From NCBI GenBank assembly GCA_024762625.1, contig JANTHA010000013.1, positions 1 to 15,287 of the forward strand: DNA of 15,287 nt. The letters run 5' to 3'. Shown here piece after piece: positions 14,250-15,287 of the stretch. Origin of the DNA: Thiotrichaceae bacterium. Its GTDB lineage: Bacteria > Pseudomonadota > Gammaproteobacteria > Thiotrichales > Thiotrichaceae. The notes beneath the pieces are model-generated. The model was not told the origin of the DNA, did not search any database, and saw only the letters and a list, made by a program, of their open reading frames with translations. The translations under genes were made by a program, and so were the position numbers. The first letter of the stretch is position 1. Every line of letters starts with the position of its first letter.

Positions 14250-15179
14250 CTAATTGCTGACAACCAGGCTATTTTGCACAAAGAAATTCTTCTGGTAACG
14301 ACGTTTCATACCTTCCTGCGCCTTGATGGCGTCATCGCGGTTGGCGTGTCCGCCAACGCGAACGCGAAACAGAATCTTATCATTGCTTTGCGTTCTGGTT
14401 ATAAAAACCTTATAACCCTCTGATTTCATCGTGTTTGCCAGTTTTTCAGCGCGCGACATGCTGGACGTGGCAATTAATTGAATCGAATATTTGCCCAGCG
14501 GCTTGTCTCCAACAATGGCGCTTGTTGTGGGGCTGGCGGGTTTTGCTTTCTTTTCAACGGGTTTGCTTGTTTTTTGCGCCTGTTTATTAATCGTCTGTGG
14601 TTTTTTCTTTTGGGCTTGTTTTACTGCTTTTTTTCGGGGTTTTTCCTCGACTATACTGGGCTTGAATTTTTTCGTTTCTGATTGTTTGCTGCTGGCAATA
14701 ACTTCATTTACCGGATCAGTGCTGTAGGCGATCGCTGCAGAACCTTGCTGTTCGCCGCTCTCATTATTCATGTTTTTTTCAACAATTTCGCGGGTTTCGT
14801 TGCGGGCGGGGGGGCGGATGGAGAAGCCGGGGTTATTGTTTGAAGCGCTTGTTTCTGGTTGCGGTTTAGCCGTATTGGCAAAATCATTGCTATGCTTGAT
14901 GGCATCTGCCGATGCAATGACCGCGTTATTCGCGTCGGATTCGCCAACCAGCGCTATATTGTTTGAATTGGCTGCGTTATTTGTTTCTGTATCTTTATCG
15001 TTCTTGGCGACGTCGCCCATCAGGTCAGGGATAATCATTTCCTGCGCATTTGGGGTTTTTGTGTCAACCACTTCCTGTCTTTCCCGGCTTTTATCTTTTA
15101 ATAAATACCCTAATAACAGCGCAGCGATAATTGCCAGAACAACCGCCCCAATACCGCGTTTTACCATTGATTGATCCAT
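14250..15179 (-). CDS. SPOR domain cell-division protein, DedD-like
   Basis: A 309-residue inner-membrane protein. After a short cytoplasmic tail, one membrane segment spans about residues 8-27 (GIGAVVLAIIAALLLGYLL). A long periplasmic linker rich in Asn, Ser, Lys and Pro follows, with a lysine-proline block near residues 175-225. The C-terminal SPOR domain (about 228-305; GKYSIQLIATSSMSRAEKLA and VFITRT...RVRVGGHANRDDA) binds denuded glycan strands at the division septum. The position before cvpA-purF is that of E. coli dedD. I start it at ATG 15179, nine bases after AGGAG (15189-15193); the in-frame TTG at 15185 is too close to that site. Confidence 0.9.
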   Translation of the reverse strand: MDQSMVKRGIGAVVLAIIAALLLGYLLKDKSRERQEVVDTKTPNAQEMIIPDLMGDVAKNDKDTETNNAANSNNIALVGESDANNAVIASADAIKHSNDFANTAKPQPETSASNNNPGFSIRPPARNETREIVEKNMNNESGEQQGSAAIAYSTDPVNEVIASSKQSETKKFKPSIVEEKPRKKAVKQAQKKKPQTINKQAQKTSKPVEKKAKPASPTTSAIVGDKPLGKYSIQLIATSSMSRAEKLANTMKSEGYKVFITRTQSNDKILFRVRVGGHANRDDAIKAQEGMKRRYQKNFFVQNSLVVSN

Positions 15180-15217
15180 GTTCAAAAACTCCTGAAATCC
15201 TTTTTTTAAATATAAAA

Positions 15218-15264
15218 AACCTAAAACCCGTCGTTATACAATCTAGCCTGGAGCGACTTCACCC
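15218..15264. repeat. Shortened copy of the palindromic repeat at the window edge
   Basis: On the minus strand this reads as the first 32 bases of the 11070 element (28 of 32 identical, 19 of the first 20), followed directly by its right end (TTTTAGGTT). The middle 120 bases are missing. Both junction sides in the full copy carry CAACTG, so this looks like a deletion between short direct repeats. The copy lies in inverted orientation relative to the full one. Confidence 0.75.
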
Positions 15265-15287
15265 AATGAATGATGTTAATGCTATTT
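15221..15287 (-). CDS. Possible C-terminal end of the gene preceding the SPOR gene (partial)
   Basis: A minus-strand frame is open from the window edge to a TAG at 15221-15223 (ends WVKSLQARLYNDGF). A second frame ends at a TGA at 15259-15261 with SFIG. Gene order in related bacteria would put folC here, but neither ending is recognisably FolC. The repeat copy covers most of this stretch, so it either supplies the last codons or its leading GGGTGA supplies the stop. Which frame is used cannot be told from 100 bases. Confidence 0.3.
   Translation of the reverse strand, partial: NSINIIHWVKSLQARLYNDGF

Overview
The window reads as chromosomal DNA of a gammaproteobacterium. It holds E. coli-like YadG/YadH, YhbQ, ZapE, PpsR, SdhE and YgfX, plus the order SPOR protein - cvpA - purF that is usual in that class. 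Interspersed repeats and a self-sufficient central metabolism (PEP synthase) would fit a methanotroph-like lineage such as Methylococcales, but that placement is a guess. Most of the window is compact housekeeping DNA, with several start/stop overlaps and no gene-free stretch over 300 bases.

Layout. Positions 1-209 hold the possible tail of an upstream gene and AT-rich DNA. Two minus-strand genes follow: an unknown membrane protein (210-773) and an endonuclease I-like nuclease with no signal peptide (801-1427). Divergent from them is a plus-strand pair, a family 4-like uracil-DNA glycosylase and a 10-TM EamA transporter (1490-3000). An ABC exporter pair, yadG-yadH, lies on the minus strand (3005-4737). 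The plus strand then carries a tightly packed run yhbQ-zapE-ppsR-ppsA (4789-9404), which joins a small nuclease, a cell-division ATPase and PEP synthase with its bifunctional kinase/pyrophosphorylase regulator.

A REP-associated tyrosine transposase (RAYT, 9452-10141) follows ppsA. A REP hairpin sits in front of it, and the transposase also carries two opposed REPs with short tandem repeats in frame inside its own coding sequence. Next come sdhE (FAD-insertion factor for succinate dehydrogenase) and ygfX (small membrane protein) on the plus strand. A large palindromic repeat (about 10981-11225) fills the gap to the facing gene.

The right part is a minus-strand cluster transcribed right to left: a DedD-like SPOR cell-division protein, cvpA, purF and an L,D-transpeptidase whose start overlaps the end of purF. 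At the right edge lies a short, apparently deleted copy of the same palindromic repeat, overlapping the end of whatever gene precedes the SPOR gene.

The clearest unusual signals are the in-frame REP pair in the transposase and the palindromic repeat family, which supplies the last codons of ygfX and recurs at the window edge. No wholly new multi-gene system is evident.
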